Part shown: piece by piece, positions 15,076 through 23,963 of the stretch
Position numbering within the stretch: the stretch's first letter is position 1
How the letters are laid out: every line of letters starts with the position of its first letter
Source: Bacteroidota bacterium
GTDB taxonomy: Bacteria > Bacteroidota > Bacteroidia > NS11-12g > UBA955
Assembly (NCBI GenBank): GCA_947451105.1
Contig: CANFXY010000006.1
Location: forward strand, 1 to 38,054
Length of the DNA stretch: 38,054 bases
Direction of reading: 5' to 3'
Notes under the pieces: model-generated
The model's input: only the letters and a program-made list of their open reading frames with translations
Database searches by the model: none
Told to the model about the DNA's origin: nothing
Translations under genes and position numbers: made by a program

Positions 15076-16806
15076 ATGAAGATAAGATCTTTTTTCACAA
15101 CAATTTGTTTGTTTGCATTTCAATATTCAAATGCACAATACAACCAATTATGGATTCCAGATACTTTAACTGGTACCAATTTTAATTTGACCATTAAAGA
15201 CACCTTTGCGCAAATTTGCAATACGGGTAACCAAACCATTACTGGGGGGATTAATGGCAAATTTTGGGGACCAACTTTGTTCTTTAAAAAAGGGGATGTG
15301 GTTCATTTAAATGTTAAGAACAACTTAAACGATTCTACAACAATACATTGGCATGGTATGCATTTGCCTGCTGTGATGGATGGTGGTCCTCATCAAGTTA
15401 TTCCACCTGGTGCGCTTTGGCAACCGTATTGGAAAGTGGTGAATAATGCATCCACCTATTGGTACCATCCACATTTGCACGAAATGACCATGGAGCATAT
15501 AACAAAAGGTATCGGTGGATTGATTATCGTAAGAGATAGTGTTGAATCTGCTTTGAAATTACCAAGAACTTATGGATTCGATGATATTCCATTGGTGCTA
15601 ACGGATAGGGATATAAATTCCTCACGTCAATTTGATTTGGTGCCTTATGGCGATAGTTGTTTGGTAAACATGACACTGAGAGCTCAATATACAGTTCCCA
15701 GCCAGGTAGTGCGTTTCAGGTTGTTAAATGCAGCCATTGAACGTTCTTTTAACATTGGATTTAGCGACAATAGAACATTTTATGTTATTGGTTCTGATGG
15801 CGGATTATTAAATGCACCTGTCCCTTTAACCCGTTATTTATTGCATGCTGGAGAAAGAATTGAGATTCTGGTAGATTTCAAAGGCCAATCATCATCAATT
15901 GATTTAAAAGCATTTAATTCAACTCTTGGGAATGCGATACCAGGTGGCGAGAATTTTCCAAATGGGCCCTTTGCGAATGCACTTGGAAAAAAAGACTTTG
16001 TGATGTTGCATCTAAATTTCAAATCAGCAAGCGGCAATGCAATAACAAGCATACCCAGTGCTTTAACCAACAATGTGCTTTTAAAAGCGGCTGATGCTCA
16101 AATTACAAGAGCCTTGACCATGACAGATAGTGCAGGTGTTCCAGGAACATTAGGCCCTAATACCTTTATCTTAAACCATAGGTTGTTTAAACTGAATTAT
16201 ATCGATTACCAAGTGCCTTTGAATAATACTGAAATTTGGCAAATCACCAATTCTACTGCATTTGGACATCCTTTTCATATACATGATGTAGAATTTAATA
16301 TTATCAGTGTCAATGGCGCCGCACCAACAGCTGCACAAGCGGGTTGGAAAGATGTTGTTTTTGTGCCTGGCGCAACTGGTGGTGGACCCGGTGGTGGAGG
16401 AACACCTTATGTTATAAAATTCATTGCAAAATTTGATGATTACGCCGATGCATTGCATCCGTTTATGTACCATTGCCATATTTCATTGCACGAAGACGAA
16501 GGCATGATGGGACAATTTGTTGTTACAGATCCCAAAAATCAAATAAACATTTCTGAAAATGAGTCTCCTTTCTTTTTGTATCCAAATCCAGCAAACAATA
16601 CACTGTATTTTAATTTTAGTAACCCAAATCAAAATATTTATTATGTAAGAATTGTTGATGCAGTTGGTAGAACAGTATTGATGTTGCCTGCGCCAGATTT
16701 GAGTAAAGGTATAGATATTTCAGAATTTAATTCGGGAATATACACTGTCATTTTAACGGATGGCCACTCGAAGAAAGTGAGCACCCAAAATTTTGTAAAG
16801 GAATAA
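15076..16806 (+). CDS. multicopper oxidase with T9SS type A sorting domain
   Basis: This 576-residue secreted oxidase has all four copper motifs: H91-W-H93-G, H131-P-H133, H398-P-F-H401-I-H403, and H466-C467-H468 with H472 and axial M477. It should therefore hold one type 1 copper and a trinuclear cluster and reduce O2 to water while oxidising a substrate such as Cu(I), phenols or Fe(II). A signal peptide covers residues 1-20. A glycine-rich loop (GATGGGPGGGGTP) precedes the last motif block, and no Met-rich CueO-type insert is seen. Residues about 490-576 are a T9SS CTD (LYPNPANNTLYF), so the enzyme is sent across the outer membrane, unlike periplasmic CueO. Confidence 0.95.
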   Translation: MKIRSFFTTICLFAFQYSNAQYNQLWIPDTLTGTNFNLTIKDTFAQICNTGNQTITGGINGKFWGPTLFFKKGDVVHLNVKNNLNDSTTIHWHGMHLPAVMDGGPHQVIPPGALWQPYWKVVNNASTYWYHPHLHEMTMEHITKGIGGLIIVRDSVESALKLPRTYGFDDIPLVLTDRDINSSRQFDLVPYGDSCLVNMTLRAQYTVPSQVVRFRLLNAAIERSFNIGFSDNRTFYVIGSDGGLLNAPVPLTRYLLHAGERIEILVDFKGQSSSIDLKAFNSTLGNAIPGGENFPNGPFANALGKKDFVMLHLNFKSASGNAITSIPSALTNNVLLKAADAQITRALTMTDSAGVPGTLGPNTFILNHRLFKLNYIDYQVPLNNTEIWQITNSTAFGHPFHIHDVEFNIISVNGAAPTAAQAGWKDVVFVPGATGGGPGGGGTPYVIKFIAKFDDYADALHPFMYHCHISLHEDEGMMGQFVVTDPKNQINISENESPFFLYPNPANNTLYFNFSNPNQNIYYVRIVDAVGRTVLMLPAPDLSKGIDISEFNSGIYTVILTDGHSKKVSTQNFVKE

Positions 16807-16807
16807 T

Positions 16808-18382
16808 ATGAAAAAAATAGTAAGTACTTTCTTTTTACTATTGACATTACCCCTTTTTTCTCAAAGGGGAGTTGTTTTGATTATAGCAGATGATTTGGGC
16901 ACCGACTATTTTGGGTTTTATCCCGACTATGTTGATACGGTTGATGTTCCAAACATTAGGGCTTTGGCTAAAAAAGGGATTAGATTTGTTAATGCAACTT
17001 CAAATCCTGTATGCTCTTCCACGCGTTCAGGAATATTAACAGGCCGTTATAGTTTTAGAACTGGAGTTGGTGGTATTGTGGGTGGCATTGGGGGATCAAA
17101 CCAACTGGATACCTCTGAATTGAGTATCCCTAAAATGCTTAATTTTTACAATCCTAAAATTAATAAGGCAAACATTGGAAAGTGGCATTTGCATCAACCA
17201 AATCCAGCAAGTAATTTATTGAATCCCCTAAAAATGGGTTACAACCACTATGAAGGTCCATTTATTGGTCAGTTGCCAAGCTTTACAAATTGGACCAAAT
17301 ACAATGACGGTGTTTCTAGCAATGTTAAAAATTATGCAACTAGCGAAAATGTAAACAATGCTGTATCTTGGTTAAAGGTACAAAATAATCAACCTTTTTT
17401 CTTGTGGCTTGCTTTTAATGCACCACACGAGCCATTGCATCTGCCACCTGCTGGGCTTCATTCATACACACAATTGTCTGGAACCACTCAAAATATAAAC
17501 AGCAATCCAAAGGCTTATTTTAAAGCAATGATACAAGCAATGGATTATGAAATAGGCCGTTTATGTGACTCCTTAAAAGCAATGAACCGATTTGATAGTA
17601 CCGATTTTATTTTTATTGGCGATAATGGTAACACGGCAAGAACAGCGCAAATAAGTGATTTAACGAAAGCAAAAGGCACCGTTTATCAATATGGTATTCA
17701 TGTGCCTTTTATTGTGTCAGGGCCATCCGTAGTAAATCCCGGAAGAATTTCAAGTGCCTTGGTAAATACCACAGATATTTTTGCAACGGTCATAGAAATG
17801 TTTGGATATTCTCAATGGAAACAGAAAATCCCAAGCAACAAACCTGTGGACAGCAAGAGTATTTTGCCAATCATTAAAAACCAATCCAATTCAATTCGTT
17901 CGTGGGCATTCTCTGAAATTTTCAAATTGACGACCGATTCAGCCGATGGCAAGTCCATGCAAACTTTAAATTATAAACTGATCAGATTTGATTATGGGAA
18001 AGAAGAGTTTTATTGCCTTAAAACAGATCCACAGGAATCATTAAATCTTTTAACTCAAAATTTAGATACAAGTCAATACAATGCCTATGTTTATTTATGC
18101 AACCAAATGACCAGTTTAATAGGTAAGGGCGCAACGTGTTCAAATTCTGGTATAGGGAAGGAAATAAACAGTTCAAGCATCATTTCAATTACAAATCCTC
18201 TCGTCTCTAAAATTCAAATTCAGGGTTTGTTAGAAAACATATATACAGAATTGTATAGCAATACTGGACAATTAATTTACCATGGAAATTCAATTGAACA
18301 AGTTGACTTTTCATACTTAAACCAAGGAATTTATTTTCTTAAAACATCAAATAACAGAATCTTTAAACTAATAAAATTATAA
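16808..18382 (+). CDS. sulfatase-family protein with variant CSSTR signature and T9SS type A domain
   Basis: A 524-residue alkaline-phosphatase-superfamily sulfatase: IADDLGTDYFGF supplies the metal-binding Asp pair, IGKWHLH and APHEPLH are conserved, and IGDNGN is the second metal site. The active-site signature reads C69-S-S-T-R73-SGILTGRY instead of the usual C-x-P-S-R. The modifiable Cys and Arg are kept, but the Pro at +2 is Ser. It has a signal peptide (to about residue 18) and a weak T9SS-type C-terminal domain from about 445 (LENIYTELYSNTGQLIY, ending IYFLKTSNNRIFKLIKL). The substrate is unknown, a sulfated glycan or aryl sulfate being possible. Only 1 and 2 bp separate it from its neighbours. 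Confidence 0.88.
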   Translation: MKKIVSTFFLLLTLPLFSQRGVVLIIADDLGTDYFGFYPDYVDTVDVPNIRALAKKGIRFVNATSNPVCSSTRSGILTGRYSFRTGVGGIVGGIGGSNQLDTSELSIPKMLNFYNPKINKANIGKWHLHQPNPASNLLNPLKMGYNHYEGPFIGQLPSFTNWTKYNDGVSSNVKNYATSENVNNAVSWLKVQNNQPFFLWLAFNAPHEPLHLPPAGLHSYTQLSGTTQNINSNPKAYFKAMIQAMDYEIGRLCDSLKAMNRFDSTDFIFIGDNGNTARTAQISDLTKAKGTVYQYGIHVPFIVSGPSVVNPGRISSALVNTTDIFATVIEMFGYSQWKQKIPSNKPVDSKSILPIIKNQSNSIRSWAFSEIFKLTTDSADGKSMQTLNYKLIRFDYGKEEFYCLKTDPQESLNLLTQNLDTSQYNAYVYLCNQMTSLIGKGATCSNSGIGKEINSSSIISITNPLVSKIQIQGLLENIYTELYSNTGQLIYHGNSIEQVDFSYLNQGIYFLKTSNNRIFKLIKL

Positions 18383-18384
18383 AA

Positions 18385-19737
18385 ATGATTAGAAATGCTA
18401 GCCTCGCAATTGCGCTTGTTTTTTCAATACTTGCAAACGCTCAAACCAATCCAATAATCACCTCTTGGTTGCAGAACACAACTGGAATTTTGGGTAGACA
18501 CTACGTGAATGGTAACTCAACACCGATTAAAGATGCAGATACTGCCAATGTCATGACGGTGTCCTATTCAGGTAATTGGGTTTACATAAGAACCAATGGC
18601 GTGCCTTCGTATATTACAGGACCGTTTTTAGATGGAAACCCTTCATTTACAACAGCACAAAAAGCCATCTTTAAATTAAGTTTAAACCCTGCAAAAAACA
18701 CAGGTACTTTAACCAACACAAACGGTGGAAATATTGGACTATTTATTAATGGTGTTGCGCTATTCGATTACCGTGATGGTGTCTCTTGGAGCAATGCAAA
18801 CAATGCGTTAAAAGGTGGTCCTTTAGGTGGCATGGGAGATAATGTTTGGAACCGCGATGCTGTTGTTGCAGAGAGAAAAGGTTTTGATTGTGCAAAAGGC
18901 CATCCAGCTATGGGAAATTACCACCACCACCAAAATCCAAGTGCATTTAATTTAGACCTTAACGTGGTTTCAACGGTTTGTAACCTATACAATGCAGATG
19001 GATTGTATGTTATAGATTCAACAAAACATTCTCCTCTTATTGGTTTTTCTTACGATGGATTTCCTATCTATGGTGCTTATGCATTTAAAAACGCTGATGG
19101 GACAGGTGGTGTTGTACGCATGAAATCTGCATATAAATACAGAAATATTACAACAAGAACCACCTATTCAAATGGCAGCAATGTTACTGCTGGTCCTGTT
19201 GTTTCGAGCACGTATCCTCTAGGTTATTTTAGAGAAGATTATGAATTTGTTGCAGGCACAAGCGATGATGTTTTGGACGTCCACAATGGCCGTTTTTGTG
19301 TAACCCCTGAATACCCTAATGGAATTTATTGCTATTTTGCAACTGTAGACGCAAATTGGAATTCTGCATATCCATATGCGGTTGGTCCAACATTTTATGG
19401 GGTGAAAAATGCCGTAAAGGTTTCGAGTATTAGCGAACCTGTCACCATTTACAAATCGAAAAATACCGGACTAGAAAGCATAATTCAAGAAATGAATATT
19501 AGCATTTATCCAAATCCTGCAAGCGATTTGTTGGCTATACAATGCAATGAGATCAACCGTGATAACATCAATATAGAGTTGTATGATTTTACTGGCAAAC
19601 TGGTTCAATCTTGTGTTTTATTACAAGGCAGTACCATTGCTTATTTTGATACCCAAACATTGTATGCTGGTCAATATGTGGTAAAAATCAATACCCCTAG
19701 CAAGGTTTATACGCGCAACGTTAGCATCCTTAAATAA
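18385..19737 (+). CDS. YHYH domain protein with T9SS type A sorting domain
   Basis: A 450-residue secreted protein (signal peptide to about residue 19). Its central segment GHPAMGNYHHHQNPSAF, with Y179-H180-H181-H182, then GFSYDGFPIYGAYAF and LDVHNGRFCVTPEYP, fits the YHYH family, whose name motif here reads YHHH. The His cluster could bind metal, but the family function is not established. From about residue 375 there is a T9SS type A CTD (SIYPNPASDLLAIQ, then YAGQYVVKI). It lies 2 bp after the sulfatase and 6 bp before the thioredoxin-like gene, so it is part of the same operon as the oxidase. Confidence 0.87.
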   Translation: MIRNASLAIALVFSILANAQTNPIITSWLQNTTGILGRHYVNGNSTPIKDADTANVMTVSYSGNWVYIRTNGVPSYITGPFLDGNPSFTTAQKAIFKLSLNPAKNTGTLTNTNGGNIGLFINGVALFDYRDGVSWSNANNALKGGPLGGMGDNVWNRDAVVAERKGFDCAKGHPAMGNYHHHQNPSAFNLDLNVVSTVCNLYNADGLYVIDSTKHSPLIGFSYDGFPIYGAYAFKNADGTGGVVRMKSAYKYRNITTRTTYSNGSNVTAGPVVSSTYPLGYFREDYEFVAGTSDDVLDVHNGRFCVTPEYPNGIYCYFATVDANWNSAYPYAVGPTFYGVKNAVKVSSISEPVTIYKSKNTGLESIIQEMNISIYPNPASDLLAIQCNEINRDNINIELYDFTGKLVQSCVLLQGSTIAYFDTQTLYAGQYVVKINTPSKVYTRNVSILK

Positions 19738-19743
19738 TACGTT

Positions 19744-20343
19744 ATGCTAAGACCTTCATTGCGCTTAATTGTCTTGATTTTCACCTTCGTTGTAGTAGGT
19801 TTTGTCAGCGATACCCTGCAAGTTGTTAACGATTTTAGCCTTAAAAACATCGATAGTAAAATGGTTTCTTTAAAAAACTATAAAGATGCCAAGGGGTTTA
19901 TCATCGTATTTACATGCAACCATTGTCCTTTTGCAAAACTTTATCCTGAACGCTTAAACCAATTAAATCTAAAATACAAAGCTTTAGGCGTTCCGTTAAT
20001 TGCAATTAGCTCAACGGACACCATCATGTATGCTGATGACACTTATCCTAAAATGGTAAAGAAAGCGAAGAAAGAAAAATTTAATTTTCCATATTTATTT
20101 GACGGCGATCAATCCGTAGCAAAGAATTTTTCCGCACAAAAAACACCTCATGCTTATGTGGTTTGGAAAGAAAATGGAAAGTGGGTAGTTAAATACGATG
20201 GGGCGATTGACGACAACGGAAACGATCCTGAAAAAGTGAGTAAACACTATGTTGCAGATGCAGTGGATTCCTTGTTGAAGAATAAAACCGTTGCTATCCG
20301 TCAAACCAAATCCATTGGTTGTCAAATTCTTTTTAGAAAATAA
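19744..20343 (+). CDS. thioredoxin-fold redox protein (AhpC/TSA-like, CNHC)
   Basis: This 199-residue protein has an N-terminal signal or anchor helix (about 6-22) and a thioredoxin/peroxiredoxin-like fold with the redox motif C58-N-H-C61-PFAKLYPERL. A C-terminal cis-Pro region reads KTPHAYVV. Proteins with CNHCPF are usually annotated as thioredoxin family or redoxin-domain proteins. It is the last gene of the copper-type operon, and could keep cysteines or copper ligands of the exported proteins reduced in the periplasm (inference). It has no T9SS domain, unlike the four genes before it. Confidence 0.85.
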   Translation: MLRPSLRLIVLIFTFVVVGFVSDTLQVVNDFSLKNIDSKMVSLKNYKDAKGFIIVFTCNHCPFAKLYPERLNQLNLKYKALGVPLIAISSTDTIMYADDTYPKMVKKAKKEKFNFPYLFDGDQSVAKNFSAQKTPHAYVVWKENGKWVVKYDGAIDDNGNDPEKVSKHYVADAVDSLLKNKTVAIRQTKSIGCQILFRK

Positions 20344-20358
20344 AGTTATAATACCGTT

Positions 20359-20631
20359 CTAATCTAAGTTCAAATTTGAATAAACGTCAATTTCAGAATT
20401 GCTTGAAGCTTCGGAATTTAAATTGCTTTTTGGAAGAATAAGTAAAGGGTTGTTCTTGCCGTATTTTACCTCTTCTGTTTGGTTTAAATTGCTCATTAAG
20501 TTTATTAAATCCTTGGTGTAATTGTCCAATGACAAAGCCTGTGAATATGCACTTGAAAGACTTAGGATTAAAAAAAAGCAGATGGTTGATTTTAGATGCC
20601 CTAGATTCTGATTTTTTAGTAAAATATTCAC
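20359..20631 (-). CDS. small secreted hypothetical protein
   Basis: A 90-residue frame with a convincing signal peptide (KSTICFFLILSLSSAYSQA, cleavage near AYS-QA) and a polar, Asn/Ser/Leu-rich mature part. The start would be a GTG at 20631; an in-frame stop lies just upstream, so no longer form exists. I recognise no family. It is convergent with the thioredoxin-like gene (15-bp gap). A competing 84-residue frame from ATG 20647 lacks a signal peptide and looks like a shadow. Confidence 0.5.
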   Translation of the reverse strand: MNILLKNQNLGHLKSTICFFLILSLSSAYSQALSLDNYTKDLINLMSNLNQTEEVKYGKNNPLLILPKSNLNSEASSNSEIDVYSNLNLD

Positions 20632-20706
20632 CCATCAAAGGTGGCATTAATTAGTCTGCAAACTCTTACATTCTAAATTTTATAGTTGTAAAAATTACGG
20701 ATATTA

Positions 20707-23138
20707 TTAAATGTGTTCAGGGTTTACATACGGCAATGTAATAATAAATTCAGTACCTTCATTAGGTTTGCTTTCAGCGACTATATTTCCGCCCATACTT
20801 TCCAATTGTGCTTTTACCATATACAATCCAATCCCATTGCCATCGGTATTGTTATTAAATCTTTTGTAGAGACCAAACAATTGACTGCCATTTTTTTTCA
20901 TGTCTATGCCTATGCCATTGTCCTTGAAATGCAAAATGACTTTTTCCTTTCTAATCTCTGACCAGATGCGCAAAGTTGGCACTTGGCCTTCCTTCACATA
21001 TTTCATGCTATTGCTTATTAAATTATAAAACACACTGTTTAAATAGGTTCTTATAGATCCAATCTTTTCGCATTTTGAAAAATCAAAACTTATTTGAATC
21101 TTACTGTTTTCAATTTGTTTGCCTAAAATATCTTTAACATCTTTAATTAGATCCTTAAATTCAAAAAAATCATTCAGCTCAGAAACATCTTTTTTACTTT
21201 TAATATTTCATTTAAATCTACAATGACATTTTCTAAGCGCTCAGTTGAAATGTCTATTTTTTCTAAAATCTCTTCTTTCTCAATTGGGTCGTTCGACTCT
21301 TTTAACAATGCATTTAAAGCAACAATATTGGCAACTGGCGCCCTCAAATTATGGGACACAATGAAAGCAAATTGCTCTAAATCTTTGTTTCTTCGGGTCA
21401 AAACTGTATTGGTGTTTAGAATGGCATTTTCCATTTCCTTTCGTTTGCTAATGTTTTGCCCTGAGACACAATAGCCAATAATTTCTTTTTCGTCAAGGAC
21501 TGGAATCGCAGTTATTTCAAAATAATTGATTTTTGATTTATTTGAATAGGTGGTTTCATAACTGTAAGATTTCTTTTCCCTTTTGATTTTCTCAAATACC
21601 CAATTGAATTTTTCTTTCCTGTCTGCTTGAAGCAATTTTGGAAAATTCAAACCTACTTTTATTTGAAATCCAGTTAAATTAGAATATTCTTTTAACATGA
21701 TTTTATTGTAGGATTTAATTTTGAAATTAATATCCATTAACAAATAGCCTATTTCTGTGTTTTTGAAAATAGAACTCATATTGGCCTCAGACTTATTAAG
21801 AAGTTTATACGCATCCTCTTTCTTGAAATGTGTCTCAAGCATTTCTGCTATGGTGTTGAGTAAAAAACGCTCTTCTTTTAAAAATATATAATTTACGGAC
21901 GAGTCTTTTTCCGATGGATAAACAACTTCAATGTAAGAGTCTGGATAATCTTTACACGTAATTTCAGAACGTATAAAATTATCACTTGCGTTGTATCCTA
22001 TTGATTGATAAATGTCTGTTCCACATTTCAGTCTTGCCTCACAAGCTAAATCATATTGAAAAGCATTTGGAATTAGATTTATTACACTTCTTAATAATGT
22101 TTCCCTCTCATGGGTGTCATCCAAAAGCAATTTGTTGACCTGTTGCACAACATCAAGCTCTTTAATTCTTAAGCTGAGCAATAACCTTGTTTGTTCCTTC
22201 TTGTTTCTTATACGAATATTTTTAACTGCACTGGATAAATTCTTAGCGATGGTCTCTAATACTTTCACTTCTTGGTCGTCAAATGAATTGATGCTATTTG
22301 AGTAGATGTTAATGTTTCCTGTTACATGCTTTTGAAAATTCAATGCAATGGATACGCATCCTTTCAAACCATACTCGTCTGCTTTTGCTTGCCAAAATTC
22401 AAAGTTCTTTAACAGCTTAAAATTATTTGCAACGGTAGTAATACCAGTATTGAGCGCCGCAGCCGTAGGGCCGCTTCCTTGAACCTTGTCGGCCAAATTA
22501 ATGTTGATGTCTTTTGTGTAGCCAGTTTTTCCAGATGCAGCTGCTATTTTGACATTCTGATTTTCTGCGTCGAATTCGGGTTTAACACCAATCCATACCA
22601 ATTCATAATTGCCAAATTCAACCAAGTATTTACAAACCTCTTGAGTTAAATTAAGTTCATCGTGTATGTTGTATATTAACTCACTTACTTGGTTAATTAA
22701 CTTTAACTCAGAAATTGTCCTTTTTAATTTTTGGTCAACCAGAACTTTCTCTGTCGTGTCAGTTAAAATTCCATTCCAAATGGTGTTTCCATTTAATTGT
22801 CTAAATGGGACGGAGTTGAAATGAAAGTATTTAGGTTCACCTTTCACATTCATGCCCTTTACTTCAATATCAAAGAGACTTAAATCTTGCAAAGAAATTT
22901 TTCCTTTTTCATAAATTTGATCTAAGTCTGCTGCATCTATAAATGCCTTCAATAATTCTTGATTCTTATACAATTCTTCTAAACTATATCCCGAATACGT
23001 CTCTATATTCTTACTTAAATATGTAAATTGACCATTACCCTCTGCGAAATAAGTGTACTGGTAAATTATAACCCCAGGAATATTGTTGCTTAAGGTTTCT
23101 AAGAAAGCGTTGTTAGAATCTAATACTTCTGTATTCAT
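20707..23138 (-). pseudogene. hybrid PAS/GAF sensor histidine kinase interrupted by a one-base frameshift
   Basis: From the ATG at 23138: a PAS domain (about residues 8-130), a GAF domain (about 150-300), a second GAF-like part (about 335-440), a second PAS (about 455-560) and a HisKA H-box with H596 (FIVSHNLRAPVANI). The frame then ends at 21174 with MFLS. In the next frame the protein continues without loss: DVSELNDFFEF, the N box FYNLISNSMKYV, the DNGIGI box and the GNGIGLYMVKAQ box, ending at 20707. The shift lies at a run of six T (six A on the coding strand) at 21190-21195; one more base restores a full kinase of about 810 residues. No membrane segment is seen, so it would be cytosolic. 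No response regulator gene is adjacent. Sequencing error and true inactivation are both possible. Confidence 0.88.
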
Positions 23139-23182
23139 TTTTTTCTTTAATACAGATAGTAAATTATAAATGTATAAGGGTG

Positions 23183-23190
23183 CAAAGATA
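23183..23190 (-). promoter_or_regulatory. -7 promoter element (TATCTTTG) of the sensor kinase
   Basis: The minus strand reads TATCTTTG, a perfect TAnnTTTG match, 44 bp before the kinase ATG. The nearest upstream TTG is only 15 bp away, shorter than the usual 17-23 bp, so the -33 site is doubtful. Confidence 0.4.
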
Positions 23191-23278
23191 GTAAATTATT
23201 TACCCCAATGGTATAATTTTTCGCTTTAAATGCTATTATTTAATCGTTTTATTTCAACAGGTTGACTGGTGAGAGTTG

Positions 23279-23908
23279 CTATAGGATTGGTTTGGCGTAA
23301 CTTAAACGCTCCAATTGCAATGTTTTGTGGTAGCCATCTAATCCACTTCCTGCCAAACTTCCAGCTTTTTCAATGTCTAAATATCCGTCGTCGCCCCAAA
23401 GTGTATCATTTAAATACACGCCAAGAATTTCTCCAATAACAAGACTTGTATTGTTAATTTTCAACTCTACGATTTCTCTTAATTCTAAAGCAATTTGGAT
23501 ATGGCTCTCCAATACAAATGGCGCATAAAAACCATCTTTAAATTCTCTGCTTAATCCACTAGCATCAAATTCTGAAGTTTCTTCTGGATAACGGGCGGAT
23601 GTTTGATGCGCTTGCTTATATATTTCTTCGTTAATATGGTTAACTGTAAAATATTTTGTCTCTAAGATATTGCTAACGGTATGTCGAAGATGGGCATCTG
23701 GTCTGGAGATAAATCCCAACAAGGCAGGATTTGCTCCCAAGTGAACAAATGAGTTGAATATAGCTAGATTGTTTGTTCCAGCTTTGTTTTTTGTGCCAAT
23801 GAGACCAATGCTTTTAAAGCCTGTTAATGAATTTATTAAATTAGCCCGCTTTCTTGAATCCATTTCAAGAAGAACTTTTTTGCTCAAATGTGTGTTTTGA
23901 TTTATCAT
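23279..23908 (-). CDS. flavin reductase-like (FMN-binding split-barrel) protein
   Basis: A 209-residue protein with the flavin reductase-like fold: GLIGTKNKAGTNNLAIFNSF and PALLGFISRPDAHLRHTVSN form the FMN site, and KYFTVNHINEEIY follows as in flavoredoxin-type members. It probably binds FMN and passes electrons from NAD(P)H, but the partner is unknown. The ATG at 23908 gives a normal-length protein without a signal, so it is cytosolic. It stands alone between the kinase and the GH3 fusion, which are read in the same direction with gaps of 140 and 55 bp. Confidence 0.88.
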   Translation of the reverse strand: MINQNTHLSKKVLLEMDSRKRANLINSLTGFKSIGLIGTKNKAGTNNLAIFNSFVHLGANPALLGFISRPDAHLRHTVSNILETKYFTVNHINEEIYKQAHQTSARYPEETSEFDASGLSREFKDGFYAPFVLESHIQIALELREIVELKINNTSLVIGEILGVYLNDTLWGDDGYLDIEKAGSLAGSGLDGYHKTLQLERLSYAKPIL

Positions 23909-23963
23909 ATAGCTGTCTTTTAAACCAAAGTAGAACTAAAATGTTTGTTCTAATTAGTCAGAT

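Noticed and set aside
20393-20647. 84-residue minus-strand frame from ATG 20647
   Set aside because: It lacks a signal peptide and overlaps the signal-peptide-bearing frame. Its composition looks like an out-of-frame shadow.
20707-21033. Separate small histidine-kinase ATPase gene
   Set aside because: The sequence between it and the larger frame codes continuously for the same kinase after a one-base shift, so it is the 3' end of that gene.
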